In this document: in pieces, positions 33,611 to 40,573 of the stretch
Layout of the letters: every line of letters begins with the position of its first letter
Position numbering within the stretch: the stretch's first letter is position 1
NCBI GenBank assembly: GCA_947447155.1
Contig: CANFIN010000014.1
Span: 1-40,573, forward strand
Source of the DNA: Bacteroidota bacterium
GTDB lineage: Bacteria > Bacteroidota > Bacteroidia > AKYH767-A > OLB10
Reading direction: 5' to 3'
Length of the DNA stretch: 40,573 nucleotides
Position numbers and translations under genes: made by a program
Notes under the pieces: generated by a model
The model's input: only the letters and a program-made list of their open reading frames with translations
What the model was told of the DNA's origin: nothing
Database searches by the model: none

Positions 33611-34468
33611 GTGGAAAGTAAACTGATAACACCCGGTGTAAAACATATGTTGCTTTCTACCTTTTGGTTTGCTTTGATGAACGTGATGGTGAAAAAGCTT
33701 GCACATCTTCCTTCGATGGAATTGGTTTTTTTTCGTTGCTCTGTTGCCAGTATAATCGGATTTGTCTTACTGAAAAATCAAAAAGTATCATGGGTTGGGT
33801 CTAATAGAAAATTACTGTTGTTAAGAGGTTTTTTTGGAACCATAGCGCTTTATACTTTCTTTCTTACTCTTCAAAATATGCCAATGGGTACAGCGGTTAC
33901 AATTCAATATTTGTCGCCGGTTTTTACTACCATTTTCGCAGTCTATATTCTTCGGGAAAAAGTAAAGCCTATTCAATGGCTGTTTTTTCTGATTTCATTT
34001 ATAGGTGTTATGGTAATAAAAGGATTTGATGCCCGTATTAGTGGTGTTATGTTGGCAATCGGGCTCTTTTCATCCGTTTTCTCTGCGCTCGCTTACAACA
34101 TGGTAAGATCCTTAAAACAAAAGGAACATCCATTAGTAGTTGTGTTGCACTTTCAACTATTTGGTGCCGTCGCTGGTGCCGTTTTTACAGCATTTAATTA
34201 TAAAGCTCCAACATCTTCTGATTGGATTTATATCGTTCTTATTGGAATTGTAACTCAGCTCGGTCAATATTATTTGACAAAGTCATTGCAAGCAGAAAAA
34301 ATTGCCAAGGTTTCAATATTAAATTATCTCGGAATAATTTACGCCTTGTTTTTTGGATGGTGGCTTTTTGGTGAACACCAGCATTTAAGTACACTTTTGG
34401 GGATTATCCTGGTTGTAGGAGGTGTAGTCATTAATATTTTGATAGCTAATAGGAAAAATATAGCCTGA
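33611..34468 (+). CDS. EamA-family (DMT) membrane transporter
   Basis: A 285-residue protein with about ten hydrophobic helices arranged as two EamA halves, typical of drug/metabolite exporters. Signs include STFWFALMNVMVKKL, FFRCSVASIIGFVLL, MPMGTAVTIQYLSPVFTTIFAVYILREKV in the first half, and KSLQAEKIAKVSILNYLGIIYALFFGWWLFGE in the second. The start is uncertain. GTG 33611 is taken here, 4 nt after a near-consensus -7 box (TAGTTTCG, 33599-33606); ATG 33644 is the alternative and removes 11 residues. The substrate cannot be inferred. Confidence 0.88.
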   Translation: MESKLITPGVKHMLLSTFWFALMNVMVKKLAHLPSMELVFFRCSVASIIGFVLLKNQKVSWVGSNRKLLLLRGFFGTIALYTFFLTLQNMPMGTAVTIQYLSPVFTTIFAVYILREKVKPIQWLFFLISFIGVMVIKGFDARISGVMLAIGLFSSVFSALAYNMVRSLKQKEHPLVVVLHFQLFGAVAGAVFTAFNYKAPTSSDWIYIVLIGIVTQLGQYYLTKSLQAEKIAKVSILNYLGIIYALFFGWWLFGEHQHLSTLLGIILVVGGVVINILIANRKNIA

Positions 34469-34630
34469 TTTGCCTATTCAGCGCAAAATAATCCTTGCTC
34501 AACCAAAATTGATTGCTGTTAAAAAATGAATGTATTTACTTTACGAATAGCAAGTTAATGCTAATCAAGTTAGTTTATTCAATACGTTCTTTATACAGAA
34601 AAGTTCAGAGGCTTTTCAAAGCATGGAGAT
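34469..34630 (+). other. Intergenic stretch between the EamA gene and ileS
   Basis: About 160 bp with no ORF that I can support, ending in a strong terminator hairpin at 34631. It could be a long 3' UTR of the EamA gene or hold a small RNA. No exact TAnnTTTG box is seen inside it, and I recognise no known RNA family. Confidence 0.35.
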
Positions 34631-34660
34631 AAAGCGGCCCCCCGAAGGCCGCTTTATTAT
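34631..34660 (+). terminator. Strong GC-rich hairpin terminator before ileS
   Basis: AAAGCGGCC (34631-34639), 7-nt loop CCCCGAA, GGCCGCTTT (34647-34655), then ATTATTTT. It lies upstream of the ileS -7 box, so it ends the previous transcript and is not an ileS attenuator. Confidence 0.85.
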
Positions 34661-34666
34661 TTTCAG

Positions 34667-34674
34667 TAATTTTG
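34667..34674 (+). promoter_or_regulatory. -7 promoter box of ileS
   Basis: TAATTTTG matches TAnnTTTG and ends 12 nt before ATG 34687. The -33 region would fall in the preceding hairpin and shows no TTG. Confidence 0.5.
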
Positions 34675-34686
34675 CACCTCTGAATC

Positions 34687-37600
34687 ATGGCTAAATATCC
34701 CGAATACAAACAACTAAATTTGCCTGCTGTCGCTGATGAGATTCTTCAGTATTGGCAAGATAAAACCATATTTGATCGCTCTGTAACGGAGCGAGATGGT
34801 AAACCATCTTATACTTTCTACGAAGGACCTCCTTCAGCAAACGGACTACCTGGTATTCACCACGTAATGGCGCGTAGCATAAAAGATATTTTTTGTCGTT
34901 ATAAAACACAAAAAGGATTTCAGGTAAAGCGTAAAGGCGGATGGGATACGCACGGGTTGCCAATTGAAATCAGCGTAGAGAAAACATTAGGGATTACCAA
35001 GGAAGATATCGGTAAGAAAATTACTATCGAAGATTACAACAAAGCCTGCCGTAAGGAGGTGATGAAGTATAAGTCGGTTTGGGACGACCTAACACGTAAA
35101 ATGGGTTACTGGGTTGATCTTGATTCGCCATATATCACCTTCGAGAATAATTACATCGAAACGTGTTGGTATTTGCTTAGCGAGCTTTATAAAAAAGATT
35201 TAATTTATAAGGGATATACTATTCAGCCTTATTCGCCAGCCGCGGGTACTGGACTAAGTTCGCATGAGCTTAACCAGCCTGGCACATATAAAATTGTAAA
35301 AGACACAACGGTTGTAGCGCAGTTTAAAGCAATAGAAAATGAGAAGAGCCAATTTTTATTTGATAAGGCCGATGCTCCGGTTTATTTTCTTGCTTGGACA
35401 ACCACTCCTTGGACACTCCCTTCGAATGCCGCGCTTGCAGTAGGCGCAGATATTAGCTATGTTTTAGTTAGAACATTTAATCCATACACTTTCGAACCTG
35501 TTTGTGTTGTGCTTGCAAAAGAGTTGTTATCAAAACATTTTAATCCGAAAAATGCAGAATTAGAAATTGTAGATTATCAGGAAGGAAATAAAGCAATTCC
35601 TTTTAAAGTTGTCGATGAGTTTAAAGGAAAATTGCTTCAGGATATTACTTACGAGCAGCTTCTGGCATATGTTCAGCCAGAAGGAAATGCTTTTCGTGTA
35701 ATTACCGGCGACTTCGTTTCTACAGAAGATGGAACCGGTATCGTACATGTTGCTCCTACTTTTGGAGCAGACGATTTTCGGGTTGCAAAGCAACATAATG
35801 TACCGGCTATCATGGTGCAGGATGAGAACGGTAAGGCGGTTCCGTTAGTTGATAAGCAAGGTCGTTTTGTTGAAGAAGTAATTGATTTTGCGTTGGAGTA
35901 TGTCAAAGAAGAATATATCAACGAAACAGAAAAAGAAGAAGCTCGTCAGAAACAAGGTCGTGATAAGTATTTATCCGTAGATGAACGCATCTCTATCAAA
36001 TTGAAAGGAGAAAATAAAGCATTCAAAGTAGAACGCTACGAGCATACTTATCCTCATTGCTGGCGAACTGATAAGCCAGTATTATATTATCCACTTGATT
36101 CTTGGTTTATTAAAACTACCGCTTGTAAAGAGCGAATGATTGAACTAAATAAAACCATCAACTGGAAGCCTGAAAGTACGGGTACTGGTCGTTTTGGTAA
36201 TTGGTTGGATAATCTTGTTGATTGGAATTTATCCCGCTCTCGTTATTGGGGTATTCCTTTGCCAATCTGGCGCAGTGAAGATGGAGAGGAGAAATGCATT
36301 GGCTCAATCGAAGAATTGAAAAAGGAATTAGATAAAGCAGTAGCCGCAGGTGTAATGGATGCTGATAAAATGAAAGCGTTAAACCCTGATAGCCCTGAGT
36401 TCGATTTACACCGACCCTATGTAGATCATGCTGTGTTGGTGTCTTCTACCGGATTACCTATGCACCGTGAACCTGATTTGATTGATGTGTGGTTTGATAG
36501 CGGTGCTATGCCTTATGCACAATGGCATTTTCCATTCGAGAATAAAGAGATTTTTGAGAAAGCTTTTCCAGCAGATTTTATTGCTGAAGGTGTTGATCAA
36601 ACACGAGGGTGGTTCTTTACCCTACACGCAATTGCAGTAATGCTGTTTGATAGTGTTGCATTTAAAAATGTTGTATCCAACGGATTAGTGCTTGACAAAA
36701 ACGGCAATAAAATGTCGAAGCGCTTAGGCAACGCAGCAGATCCTTTTGAAACATTAGATACTTATGGCCCTGATGCTACGCGTTGGTATATGATAAGTAA
36801 TGCTCAGCCGTGGGATAATTTAAAGTTTAATACAGATGGAATAGGAGAGGTGCAAAGAAAATTCTTTGGAACGCTTCATAATACTTATTCATTCTTTTCT
36901 CTTTATGCAAATATTGATGGATTTAATTTTTCAGAAAAGGAAATTCCTTTAGAGCAACGCACAGAGTTAGATCGTTGGGTACTTTCGCTGTTAAATTCGT
37001 TAATTGCGGAAGTAGATGAATGTTATAACGATTACGAACCTACAAAAGCAACACGATTGATTACTGATTTTGTAACGGAACATTTAAGTAATTGGTATGT
37101 TCGATTGGGTCGCCGCCGTTTTTGGAAAGGTGATTATACGGAAGATAAGATTGCTGCATATCAAACATTATATACTTGCTTAGATACTATCGCAAGACTA
37201 ATGGCCCCAGTAGCCCCTTTCTATGCAGATCATTTATTCCGTGATTTAAATTTTACATCTGGAAAAGATAAAAATGAAAGTGTGCACTTGGCGGATTTTC
37301 CTGTAAGCAATGCTACATTGATTGATAAAGAACTTGAAGTAAGAATGCAATTAGCACAGGATATTTCTTCAATGGTGTTTGCATTAAGAAAAAAAGTGAA
37401 TATCAAAGTGCGTCAGCCATTGCATCGTATTATGATTCCTATAAGCGATTCAGATTTTAAAAACCGAGTTGAAGCTATTCGTGATTTGGTTTTGAGTGAA
37501 GTCAATGTGGAGCAATTAGAATGTATGTCGGATGATAATTCCATTTTGATTAAAAAGGTAAAGCCTAATTTTAAGGCACTAGGGCCTAAAATCGGTGGAT

Positions 37601-38079
37601 TAATGAAGCAGCTTACTGCTACCATTGCCGAATTATCACAAGATCAAATTGCACATCTGGAAAAAGAAGGAATGCTGCCTTTACATTTTGGTGAAGTTAT
37701 CTTTGATTTATTGTTATCTGATGTGGAAGTTTTAAGCGAAGATATTCCTGGATGGCAAGTAGCTAATCAAGGTCGTTTAACGGTTGCATTAGATATCACT
37801 ATATCTGAAAGCTTGAAAGAGAAAGGCTTAGCTCGAGAGGTAATTAATCGAATTCAAAATATCCGTAAGGATAATGGGTATGAAGTGACGGACCGAATTA
37901 CAGTTAAAATGCAATCGCCAGTGAATTTAAAAGCTGCAATATTGAACAATTTCGACTATATTCGCAGCGAAATTTTGGCTAACGAATTCGAGTTTTCAGA
38001 TGATTTGTCGGACAACATCGCAATTTCGGTTGAGGTTGATGAAGATCTCAATGTATTATTATTAGTAAATAAAGTATAG
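34687..38079 (+). CDS. ileS: Isoleucyl-tRNA synthetase, large eukaryote-like type
   Basis: Charges tRNA-Ile. The 1130-residue enzyme has the class I signature region GPPSANGLPGIHHVMAR (about 48-64), the WDTHGLPIE block, the CP1 editing domain (AWTTTPWTLPSNAALAV), DVWFDSGAMPYAQWHFPF, the KMSKS loop as KMSKRLGN, the anticodon-binding domain (LSNWYVRLGRRRFWKGD) and a long C-terminal extension. Length and motif forms fit the larger type-2 IleRS found in eukaryotes and in Bacteroidota rather than the E. coli type (about 940). Type-2 enzymes are known to be less sensitive to mupirocin in other organisms; whether this one is cannot be read here. It heads an operon with the DksA-like gene (2-nt gap) and probably lspA. 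Confidence 0.97.
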   Translation: MAKYPEYKQLNLPAVADEILQYWQDKTIFDRSVTERDGKPSYTFYEGPPSANGLPGIHHVMARSIKDIFCRYKTQKGFQVKRKGGWDTHGLPIEISVEKTLGITKEDIGKKITIEDYNKACRKEVMKYKSVWDDLTRKMGYWVDLDSPYITFENNYIETCWYLLSELYKKDLIYKGYTIQPYSPAAGTGLSSHELNQPGTYKIVKDTTVVAQFKAIENEKSQFLFDKADAPVYFLAWTTTPWTLPSNAALAVGADISYVLVRTFNPYTFEPVCVVLAKELLSKHFNPKNAELEIVDYQEGNKAIPFKVVDEFKGKLLQDITYEQLLAYVQPEGNAFRVITGDFVSTEDGTGIVHVAPTFGADDFRVAKQHNVPAIMVQDENGKAVPLVDKQGRFVEEVIDFALEYVKEEYINETEKEEARQKQGRDKYLSVDERISIKLKGENKAFKVERYEHTYPHCWRTDKPVLYYPLDSWFIKTTACKERMIELNKTINWKPESTGTGRFGNWLDNLVDWNLSRSRYWGIPLPIWRSEDGEEKCIGSIEELKKELDKAVAAGVMDADKMKALNPDSPEFDLHRPYVDHAVLVSSTGLPMHREPDLIDVWFDSGAMPYAQWHFPFENKEIFEKAFPADFIAEGVDQTRGWFFTLHAIAVMLFDSVAFKNVVSNGLVLDKNGNKMSKRLGNAADPFETLDTYGPDATRWYMISNAQPWDNLKFNTDGIGEVQRKFFGTLHNTYSFFSLYANIDGFNFSEKEIPLEQRTELDRWVLSLLNSLIAEVDECYNDYEPTKATRLITDFVTEHLSNWYVRLGRRRFWKGDYTEDKIAAYQTLYTCLDTIARLMAPVAPFYADHLFRDLNFTSGKDKNESVHLADFPVSNATLIDKELEVRMQLAQDISSMVFALRKKVNIKVRQPLHRIMIPISDSDFKNRVEAIRDLVLSEVNVEQLECMSDDNSILIKKVKPNFKALGPKIGGLMKQLTATIAELSQDQIAHLEKEGMLPLHFGEVIFDLLLSDVEVLSEDIPGWQVANQGRLTVALDITISESLKEKGLAREVINRIQNIRKDNGYEVTDRITVKMQSPVNLKAAILNNFDYIRSEILANEFEFSDDLSDNIAISVEVDEDLNVLLLVNKV

Positions 38080-38081
38080 TT

Positions 38082-39071
38082 ATGGCAACAAAAAAACCAG
38101 CAACAAAGACTAAAAAGTCGCCTGCAAAAAAGGTTGTAAAAAAAGCAGCTACTAAAAAGCCTGCTGCAAAAAAACCTGTGAAGAAAGCAGCTCCTGCAAA
38201 AAAAGTAGTAGCTAAAAAGTCTTCTGCAAAAAAAGTTGTAAAAAAAGCAGTAGTAAAAAAGCCTGTTGCTAAGAAGCCAGTAAAAAAGGCCGCTCCTGCA
38301 AAGAAATCGCCTACTAAAAAGGTTGTAGCGAAGAAAGCCGCTCCTGCTAAAAAGGTTGTAGCGAAGAAAGCCGCTCCTGCTAAAAAGGTTGTAGCGAAGA
38401 AAGCCGCTCCTGCTAAAAAGGTTGTAGCGAAGAAAGCCACTCCTGCTAAAAAAGTTGTAGCTAAAAAAGTTATTGCTAAACCAGTAACGACAAAGAAAGT
38501 AGTTGCAAAAAAGGTGGTCGCTCCTGCAAAGCCAGTGGTTGCAAAAAAGGTGGTCGCTCCTCCAAACCCAGTGATTGCAAAAAAGGTAGTAGCTCCAGCA
38601 AAGCCAGTGGTTGCAAAACCAACTGTTATTCCAGCTGTGAAGCCAGCACCTGCTGCTGCTGTTGTTCAGAAGACTGTTGCTAAGCCTACTAATGAGAAGA
38701 CTAGATATTCTGATTCAGAACTTGAAGAGTTTCGTGTTTTAATTACGTCTAAGTTGGTAGCTGCACGCGCCGAGTTAATTAATTTGCAGGCACAGATTAT
38801 CAATGCAAATGAAAATGGAACAGATGATACTGGTTCTTCATTTAAAATGTTAGAAGATGGTTCTGATACTTTAGCAAAAGAAGAAGCTGCAAATCTTGCT
38901 GCTCGTCAGAAGAAATTTATTGAGCAATTAGAAGCTGCATTAATTCGTATTAAGAACAAGACTTACGGACTATGCCGCGTAACAGGCAAGCTTATCCCTA
39001 AGGAGCGTTTGCGTGCTGTTCCTCATACTACTCAAAGTATGGAGGCAAAGCTCCAGCAATACAGAGATTAA
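38082..39071 (+). CDS. Histone-H1-like Lys/Ala tail fused to a DksA/TraR-like domain
   Basis: A 329-residue protein in two parts. Residues 1 to about 200 are low-complexity Lys/Ala/Pro/Val, built on KKAAPAKKVVAKK and then KKVVAPAKPVVA repeats, like histone H1 tails and AlgP-type DNA-binding proteins. Residues about 207-329 match the C-terminal DksA/TraR domain: RYSDSELEEFRVLI, the coiled coil, LEAALIRIKNKTYGLCRVTGKLIPKERLRAVPHTTQS. The zinc finger has lost three of four cysteines; only Cys298 remains. DksA proteins bind RNA polymerase through the secondary channel. Here the tail probably adds DNA or RNA binding. Cysteine-poor DksA-like proteins between ileS and lspA are common in Bacteroidota; the long tail is the odd part. 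The gene is in the ileS operon. Confidence 0.88.
   Translation: MATKKPATKTKKSPAKKVVKKAATKKPAAKKPVKKAAPAKKVVAKKSSAKKVVKKAVVKKPVAKKPVKKAAPAKKSPTKKVVAKKAAPAKKVVAKKAAPAKKVVAKKAAPAKKVVAKKATPAKKVVAKKVIAKPVTTKKVVAKKVVAPAKPVVAKKVVAPPNPVIAKKVVAPAKPVVAKPTVIPAVKPAPAAAVVQKTVAKPTNEKTRYSDSELEEFRVLITSKLVAARAELINLQAQIINANENGTDDTGSSFKMLEDGSDTLAKEEAANLAARQKKFIEQLEAALIRIKNKTYGLCRVTGKLIPKERLRAVPHTTQSMEAKLQQYRD
38316..38447 (+). repeat. Four tandem 33-bp repeats inside the H1-like tail
   Basis: Copies at 38316-38348, 38349-38381, 38382-38414 and 38415-38447. The first three are identical; the fourth differs at one base (CCGCT to CCACT, changing Ala to Thr). Each unit encodes 11 residues (KKVVAKKAAPA). A decayed fifth copy follows. 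Being a multiple of three, copy-number changes keep the frame. Confidence 0.93.
38507..38614 (+). repeat. Three tandem 36-bp repeats inside the H1-like tail
   Basis: Units at 38507-38542, 38543-38578 and 38579-38614, each encoding 12 residues of the form KKVVAPAKPVVA. They differ at several bases, so this array is older than the 33-bp one. Confidence 0.85.
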
Positions 39072-39088
39072 TAACGCTGAGTAAAATA

Positions 39089-39112
39089 GGGACGATTTTT
39101 CGTCCCTTAATT
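39089..39112 (+). terminator. Possible weak terminator between the DksA-like gene and lspA
   Basis: GGGACG (39089-39094), loop ATTTTT, CGTCCC (39101-39106), followed by TTAATTATA rather than a clean T run. It may reduce but not abolish read-through to lspA, which has no exact promoter box of its own. Confidence 0.45.
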
Positions 39113-39122
39113 ATATATTGTG

Positions 39123-39779
39123 ATGAAGAAGCCGTTACTATTAATCATAGGAATATTATTATTTGATCAACTAGTTAAGTTTTGGGTGAAAACTCATATG
39201 TATCTAGGCGAAGAAATTCGTTTTGCCGATTGGGCGATTATTCATTTTACTGAAAATAATGGAATGGCCTTCGGAATGGAATTCGGAGGAGAATACGGAA
39301 AAATATTTTTAACCTCATTCCGAATTTTGTTTGTTGTGGCTATCTTCTTTTATTTAAAGAAATTGATTGCTGAAAAAGCAAATAAATTGTATATCTATTG
39401 TATTGCAATGGTTATTGCTGGTGCCACAGGAAATATTATTGATAGTGTTTTTTACGGAAAAATTTTTAGTGGCAGTGAGTTTCAAATCGCTTCATTTATG
39501 CCTGATCAAGGGTATGCACCATGGCTACATGGTAGAGTAGTGGATATGCTTTACTTTCCAATTTTAAGCGGTCATTTTCCTGCATGGGTCCCACTGTGGG
39601 GTGGTGATGAGTTTGTGTTTTTTCGACCAGTATTTAATATCGCCGATGCTAGCATTTCAATCAGTGTAATGCTGATGATACTTTTCCAAAAACAAATTTT
39701 CAACTTGGAAAATATACAAGAGACATCAGAAGCTCAAACGGAAAACAAGGAAGAAGCTAAAACTTCAGAGGAAGCTTAG
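39123..39779 (+). CDS. lspA: Lipoprotein signal peptidase (signal peptidase II)
   Basis: Inner membrane aspartyl protease that cleaves signal peptides from diacylated prolipoproteins. The 218-residue protein has the family opening LLLIIGILLFDQLVKFWVK, the NNGMAFGM box, GATGNIID, and the two catalytic aspartates in GRVVDM (Asp141) and FNIADASIS (Asp175). The loops before Asp141 and between the aspartates are longer than in Proteobacteria (34 residues between the Asp here, about 19 in Pseudomonas), a form I associate with Bacteroidota. An acidic tail of about 20 residues closes the protein. ATG 39123 is preferred over GTG 39120. The stop overlaps the convergent GT9 gene by 3 bp. Client lipoproteins in this window include MsrA, the SGNH-like protein and the 64-residue lipoprotein. 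Confidence 0.94.
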   Translation: MKKPLLLIIGILLFDQLVKFWVKTHMYLGEEIRFADWAIIHFTENNGMAFGMEFGGEYGKIFLTSFRILFVVAIFFYLKKLIAEKANKLYIYCIAMVIAGATGNIIDSVFYGKIFSGSEFQIASFMPDQGYAPWLHGRVVDMLYFPILSGHFPAWVPLWGGDEFVFFRPVFNIADASISISVMLMILFQKQIFNLENIQETSEAQTENKEEAKTSEEA

Positions 39780-40573
39780 TTTATTAATGATTCAATTTTG
39801 TTTTTTACCTCTTCAATGGTAATTCTTTTCATGCAAGGCAAATCTTGTTTGCATTTAATCTGCATGCACGGATGGCAAGGCAGGATGTGATGTAGCAATC
39901 CAGACTTTTCTCCAAGCGGATAAAATGTATCCGATTGCCCAGGTCCAAAAAGTCCTAAAGCTGGTACTCCGCTTAATGAAGCTATATGCAAAGGCGAGCT
40001 ATCGTTTCCAATAAATAATTGTGCTTGCTCACACAATACTTTGAATGCTCCTAAATTTAATTTTCCGGCAGCGTTGTAAGTAGTAAAAGGAATCATTTTT
40101 TGAACTCGTTCAATTCCCTCTATTTCTGAATTGTCTCCACAAAATAGTATATCTAGTCCGTAATTTTCCTTCAGATAAATGGCAATGGCCGCAAAGCGCT
40201 CTTCGGGCCACTGACGTAAAACTCTTTTCACCTGTGTATGAAGAATGGCAAAACGAGTTAGATTGTTTTCAGTAATAAAATCCTTCGCCTGATTAATCTC
40301 TAACCCAGATGCATAAAGCTTTGGCAACTCGAAAGGTAAATTGTCAATTGCGGGCTTTATTATCTGATAAATAGTTTCCGACTCATGTGGCTGTTGTCCT
40401 TTGTTTTTAAAACGAACAGCTCCTCGTTCCAGACGATAGGTAGGTGCGTTTAGCAAAGCATAAAAAAATCCTCCCCATTTGCCTCTTAAATCAATAATTA
40501 GATCGTATTTGTTTCCTTCGGGCTTATCATCTTTGATGATAAGATCAACACTCGTATCATGCTGAATAAGTGC
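39776..40573 (-). CDS. Glycosyltransferase family 9 protein (heptosyltransferase-like), 5' end missing
   Basis: The frame is open from the window edge to TAA at 39778-39776, giving about 265 residues with the N-terminus missing. Upstream of any internal start, the reading frame continues with DLIIDLRGKWGGFFYALL, a typical GT9 N-terminal domain segment. The C-terminal domain shows FAILHTQVKRVLRQWPEERF and the ADP-heptose-type donor site IGNDSSPLHIASLSGVPALGLFGP. Six or so cysteines near the C-terminus (HPCMQIKCKQDLPCM) resemble the Cys cluster of many bacterial heptosyltransferases. It should transfer a sugar onto lipopolysaccharide or another surface glycan. Internal start sites in the frame should not be taken as the true start. 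Confidence 0.9.
   Translation of the reverse strand, partial: ALIQHDTSVDLIIKDDKPEGNKYDLIIDLRGKWGGFFYALLNAPTYRLERGAVRFKNKGQQPHESETIYQIIKPAIDNLPFELPKLYASGLEINQAKDFITENNLTRFAILHTQVKRVLRQWPEERFAAIAIYLKENYGLDILFCGDNSEIEGIERVQKMIPFTTYNAAGKLNLGAFKVLCEQAQLFIGNDSSPLHIASLSGVPALGLFGPGQSDTFYPLGEKSGLLHHILPCHPCMQIKCKQDLPCMKRITIEEVKNKIESLIN

Noticed and set aside
34469-34686. T-box or other tRNA-sensing leader for ileS
   Set aside because: The hairpin lies before the ileS -7 box, and no T-box core sequence or specifier loop is visible.
38048-38440. 130-codon open frame on the minus strand opposite the Lys-rich tail
   Set aside because: It is the antisense reading of the tandem repeats, giving low-complexity Phe/Ala/Thr repeats; no promoter or homology supports it.
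38316-38447. Direct repeats that could suggest a CRISPR array
   Set aside because: The units are contiguous without spacers, keep the reading frame of a gene, and no cas gene is near.
1-40573. Insertion sequences, prophage, tRNA or rRNA genes
   Set aside because: I found no transposase or integrase motif, no flanking inverted repeats with target duplication, and no tRNA-like cloverleaf in the short intergenic gaps by eye; a dedicated scan would be needed to exclude a divergent tRNA.

Overview
The window is a gene-dense, AT-rich chromosomal segment from a member of the Bacteroidota. Several independent signs point there. Promoters carry the phylum-type -7 box TAnnTTTG, and few genes show a purine-rich Shine-Dalgarno. 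The window also holds an OmpA protein with thrombospondin type-3 repeats, a FadL-like porin followed by an SGNH-fold lipoprotein, a DksA-like protein that has lost most zinc cysteines, the gene order ileS-dksA-like-lspA, and a large isoleucyl-tRNA synthetase of the eukaryote-like type. I cannot place it below phylum. I see no mobile elements, rRNA, tRNA or CRISPR array; this looks like core genome.

Layout. 1-2.4 kb: prfB (minus strand, 3' end outside the window, with a programmed +1 frameshift site) and an OmpA/TSP3 protein (minus). 2.5-6.4 kb: a SAM-I (S-box) riboswitch with an intrinsic terminator controlling full-length cobalamin-dependent metH. 6.4-8.6 kb: a tiny lipoprotein (minus), then an ECF-type sigma factor overlapping a membrane protein that joins an anti-sigma-like head to a trypsin/HtrA-type protease. 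8.6-12.9 kb: TolC-type outer membrane protein, HlyD-type adaptor and tsaB, then a lipoprotein MsrA. 12.9-16.8 kb: lhgO (minus), then a FadL-type porin overlapping an SGNH-like lipoprotein that lacks its expected serine. 16.9-21 kb: sucA-sucB (2-oxoglutarate dehydrogenase E1 and E2). 21-23.6 kb: FkbM methyltransferase, NifU-like protein (minus), LuxE-like acyl-protein synthetase. 23.6-28 kb: a terminal-oxidase module (ctaB, two subunit III genes, subunit IV, Sco, DUF420, a small CxxC membrane protein). 28-34.5 kb: AlkD-like glycosylase, trhO, recJ, an unrecognised beta-barrel candidate (minus), a second FkbM methyltransferase and an EamA transporter. 34.6-39.8 kb: ileS, a histone-H1-like/DksA-like fusion, lspA. 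39.8 kb to the end: a partial GT9 glycosyltransferase (minus).

How it works together. The cox module holds haem O synthesis, the small membrane subunits and the copper-delivery protein, but not subunits I and II, which must lie elsewhere. sucA/sucB and lhgO both act around 2-oxoglutarate. MetH, MsrA, prfB, tsaB, trhO and ileS are housekeeping sulfur, repair and translation genes. The features most worth following up are the sigma/anti-sigma-protease pair, the H1-tail DksA-like protein with its near-perfect 33-bp tandem repeats, the serine-less SGNH lipoprotein, and a set of genes whose -7 box sits only 4-8 nt before the start codon, implying almost leaderless mRNAs.
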